A DNA stretch of 8,822 bases. Origin: DATAEK01 sp036258055 (lineage in GTDB: Bacteria > Acidobacteriota > Vicinamibacteria > Vicinamibacterales > 2-12-FULL-66-21). Positions 7,901-8,822 of this stretch are shown piece by piece; within the stretch, counting starts at the first letter, position 1; each line of letters starts with the position of its first letter. Location: contig DATAEK010000183.1 in assembly GCA_036258055.1 (NCBI GenBank), positions 1-8,822 of the forward strand. Direction: 5' to 3'. Under the pieces are notes generated by a model. The model made no database searches and was not told the origin of the DNA. It saw nothing but the letters and a program-made list of their open reading frames with translations. Position numbers and translations under genes: made by a program.

Positions 7901-8091
7901 AGGCCTCGACCGCCGCGCCGACCGACGCGCAGATGCGTTCACTCGAGCAGCTCACGGCGTTGCTCACGTCACAGATCGGAGAGCTCAATACCTTTACGTC
8001 GCGAGACTTTCCGGCACTGCAGGAAAAGCTGCGCACCGCCGGTATTGGAGGCCCCGTGCTCAAGCAGGTGGCGCCACCCAAGAAGATGTAG
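4900..8091 (+). CDS. Secreted Asp-box (BNR/VPS10-sortilin-like) beta-propeller protein
   Basis: This encodes 1063 residues from ATG 4900 to TAG 8089-8091. The start is set by the ribosome binding site and by a signal peptide (residues 1-25, cleavage after APSA). Eleven S/T-x-D/N-x-G-x-T/N-W Asp-boxes lie between residues 75 and 690, enough for one large or two tandem propellers. Conserved family segments include HVDHHALWIDPNNPEHLMLG, YGGTQDNGTWG and RFNWSTPMAISPHDS. After residue 740 comes an Ig-like region (KITVTGPDGSVVRELQG, then FNRVNWDLRYP), and from about 910 a helical, Lys/Glu-rich tail. Such proteins are often labelled glycosyl hydrolase, but no FRIP sialidase motif is visible. A GH74-like enzyme is possible and unproven; a binding role is equally likely. 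It follows the hydrolase-TPR gene by 4 bases, so the two products probably act in one envelope process. Confidence 0.9.
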   Translation: MLKNTLRLCLLSLAVALVLASAPSAQQRPVLPLDNIAWRHIGPAAFGGRIDDIEAVAGNPSIIFVGAASGGVFKSINNGVTWKPVFDKDGTSLSIGDLAIAPSDPNIVWAGTGEANNRQSSSWGDGVFKSIDGGETWTQMGLRDTHHVGRIVIQPTNPNVVFVAALGHLWGPNEERGLYRTKDGGRTWERVLKIDADTGVVDVAIDGDGRTLFAAAYQRRRRGWGFVGGGPGSGLYRSLDGGDSWQKLGGGLPEGTVGRIGVEISRSHPNIVYAVVEHKDGGVFRSEDRGSTWTKQSSLDQRPSYYSQIRIDPKNPNKLWQLASPLFVSIDAGKTWRSNDTGDKIHVDHHALWIDPNNPEHLMLGNDGGLYFSYDGSRTWAFIDNLPIGQYYDISVDGRDPYWIYGGTQDNGTWGIPVRTYSQLGITNSDVVNIAYGDGFYTIADPKDPRAIYANSQSGRTYFVDLDTREERGIRPVPQDAKEEYRFNWSTPMAISPHDSRVIYYGGNKLFRTSNRGQTWEVMSADLTKNQDWKKLPLMGPERSDSTLSRDDGVSDFGTITTIAESPVKAGVLYVGTDDGLVQMTADGGKNWQNITSKFKLPGPRWVSRVLGSRHGAGTAYAAFDGHQDDDFKPYIFRTTDNGATWTSISGDIPDGIVVNALEEHPRNPNLLFAGTEFGLFVTTNGGANWTHVHGNLPRVPVDDIILNERTNDILLGTHGRSIIVLDDASMLEHVTEKVLTSDVHLFPIRLATQYYEARMLPVPGASEFSGPNPEYGALVTYYLRDDAPKVTTTSTNDGGNGSAKGPNATATDAPRDSGTAADAKTVKITVTGPDGSVVRELQGPDRKGFNRVNWDLRYPLTFKPIEGDEGWFGPPKGTFVLPGEYSIKLVARGQELVQKVRVVIDPRAQTTPDALEARFKASQAAADLQRAFTESFDVVQTVAKELDAANTSIKAREGVPSDVTTSLKDTSKKLDDLKEKFKSGWGGPRFRIFDLAGQLQASTAAPTDAQMRSLEQLTALLTSQIGELNTFTSRDFPALQEKLRTAGIGGPVLKQVAPPKKM
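5122..6969 (+). repeat. Eleven Asp-box repeats encoded in the propeller gene
   Basis: The boxes begin at residues 75, 130, 181, 238, 286, 329, 373, 513, 585, 639 and 683, for example SIDGGETW, TKDGGRTW and TTDNGATW. The first seven are spaced 43-57 residues apart, as in successive blades. A 140-residue stretch without a box (373 to 513) then splits the array into groups of seven and four. This suggests two propellers rather than one. Confidence 0.88.
7270..7374 (+). other. Low-complexity Thr/Gly/Ala/Asp insert in the propeller protein
   Basis: Residues 791-825 are a polar, predicted-disordered run (TTTSTNDGGNGSAKGPNAT and onward). They fall between the strand GALVTYYLRDDAPK and the strand KTVKITVTGPDG, which I would expect to be joined by a short turn in this family. 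It is most likely a surface loop expansion. Confidence 0.55.
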
Positions 8092-8092
8092 C

Positions 8093-8822
8093 TCATTCGA
8101 CAATCGCGGGCTTGTTGAACAGGACCGTCAGCCTGATGCTGCCGTGCCGGAATTGGGGGAACGCGCCGGCCCCACGATCGCCCGGGTCGAGATTTGACGC
8201 CGTGTCATCCGGCGGAAAGATGACGAGCGAGTTCAGGAACGCGAGAAGCCTATCGCGATTCGGCGGTGAGAGGTTCGCGAAAGCGTCGCGCGCGGCCGCC
8301 GCCTCGCCGCCGTGGCGGAGGATTACCTCGGTCAGGTTGATACTGCGGCCGTCATGACCGTAGGGTGCCGTCGTTCCCACGCCCCAGAGTGGCGTCGTGA
8401 GGAAGGAGGTGCGCATGGTGCCGTCGTAGTTGCGTTCGTGGAAGGCCGGGCCGAGATCGTGGCGCTTCAAATCGGTGTAGATGTTCTTCACGAGAAACGG
8501 CTGGAATGCCGGAACCTTCGCGACGTTTTCCTGTCCGACCGACGATGGGTTGCTGAGGAGCAGGCGCGCTGTGGCAAACAGCCGGTTGAAGTTGCCGTTG
8601 TCGGGATCGAACGTTGTCTCGACGTCGGCGACCCGACGATCGCGCAGGATCTGCAGGTCCGGAACGTGGCATGTCGCGCAACCCGCATCTTCGAACGACT
8701 TCCGTCCCTGCCTGACGTCGGGTGTCTCTTCGCTCGTGCCGGCCTTGAAGTAGTTGAGCAGATAGAATTCGAGAAAGTCGACGAGCGCCGTCCGCTGTTC
8801 GACGGTTCCGACATCTCCTTCT
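8093..8822 (-). CDS. Di-heme oxidoreductase (DUF1111/DHOR family) C-terminal half, truncated at the right edge
   Basis: The minus-strand frame is open from the window edge (first full codon 8821-8819) to TGA at 8095-8093, giving 242 residues. A c-type heme motif, CATCH, is at visible residues 48-52 in the context GRKSFEDAGCATCHVPDL. Downstream is the DUF1111 signature: TPLWGVGTTAPYGHDGRS, then EVILRHGGEA and DRLLAFLNSL. A 43-residue tail (VIFPPDDTASNLDPG to the end) follows. The family usually has about 450-500 residues and two CxxCH hemes, so the first heme, signal peptide, start and promoter lie beyond the window. These are periplasmic, MauG/peroxidase-related cytochromes of unclear physiological role; some occur beside imelysin-type iron-uptake genes. 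The GTG at 8491 is an internal valine, not a start. The gene converges on the propeller gene with one base between stops. Confidence 0.9.
   Translation of the reverse strand, partial: EGDVGTVEQRTALVDFLEFYLLNYFKAGTSEETPDVRQGRKSFEDAGCATCHVPDLQILRDRRVADVETTFDPDNGNFNRLFATARLLLSNPSSVGQENVAKVPAFQPFLVKNIYTDLKRHDLGPAFHERNYDGTMRTSFLTTPLWGVGTTAPYGHDGRSINLTEVILRHGGEAAAARDAFANLSPPNRDRLLAFLNSLVIFPPDDTASNLDPGDRGAGAFPQFRHGSIRLTVLFNKPAIVE
8096..8119 (+). other. Hairpin just after the propeller stop, inside the convergent gene's 3' end
   Basis: TTCGACAA and TTGTTGAA form an 8-bp stem (one G-U pair in plus-strand RNA) around an 8-base loop, starting 4 bases after the propeller TAG. On the minus strand the G-U pair becomes an A-C mismatch, so the fold favours the plus transcript. 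No T-run follows. It may stop or stabilise the plus-strand message; chance cannot be excluded. Confidence 0.25.
8666..8680 (-). other. CxxCH heme c attachment site
   Basis: The codons encode Cys-Ala-Thr-Cys-His, the site where heme is covalently attached through both cysteines and ligated by the histidine. It is the only CxxCH in the visible part of this protein. Candidate ligands or active-site residues downstream are Met at 8416-8414 and His at 8356-8354 (in PYGHDGRS); their roles are inferred. Confidence 0.9.

Noticed and set aside
8488..8814. Minus-strand 108-codon open frame near the right edge
   Set aside because: It is in a different frame from the heme-motif frame that continues unbroken across the same bases, and its Ser/Arg-rich product shows no motif.

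Overview
The window is GC-rich, densely coding, and reads like an Acidobacteriota genome (possibly Vicinamibacteria-like). That assignment is an inference from gene content: an Oar-type TonB-dependent receptor, a sulfatase-like/TPR fusion, a large secreted Asp-box propeller protein and a DUF1111 di-heme oxidoreductase, all families that are expanded in that phylum. No marker gene here proves it. I saw no tRNA, rRNA, CRISPR array, insertion sequence or phage gene.

Layout. Bases 1-2817 (+) hold the C-terminal part of an Oar-like outer-membrane TonB-dependent receptor whose start lies left of the window. A 92-bp gap follows (2818-2909). Bases 2910-4895 (+) encode a predicted lipoprotein that joins an alkaline-phosphatase/sulfatase-superfamily domain to six TPR repeats. 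Four bases later, 4900-8091 (+) encodes a 1063-residue secreted protein with eleven Asp-box repeats and a C-terminal Ig-like and helical region. On the opposite strand, 8822-8093 is the C-terminal half of a di-heme cytochrome-c oxidoreductase that runs off the right edge. Its stop codon is one base from the stop of the propeller gene.

How they may work together. The three plus-strand genes look like one envelope-directed unit: an outer-membrane transporter, a membrane-anchored hydrolase/transferase with a protein-binding TPR tail, and a secreted beta-propeller. The last two are almost certainly co-transcribed and translationally coupled; the receptor's membership is less certain because of the 92-bp gap. 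The arrangement resembles in outline a transporter plus TPR-lipoprotein partner (as in SusC/SusD), but no SusD homology is visible and the substrate is unknown. The di-heme protein is a separate, convergent transcription unit.

The families are all known. The points of interest are the domain fusion and its threonine nucleophile, the tight coupling, an insertion in the propeller protein, and the tail-to-tail gene junction.
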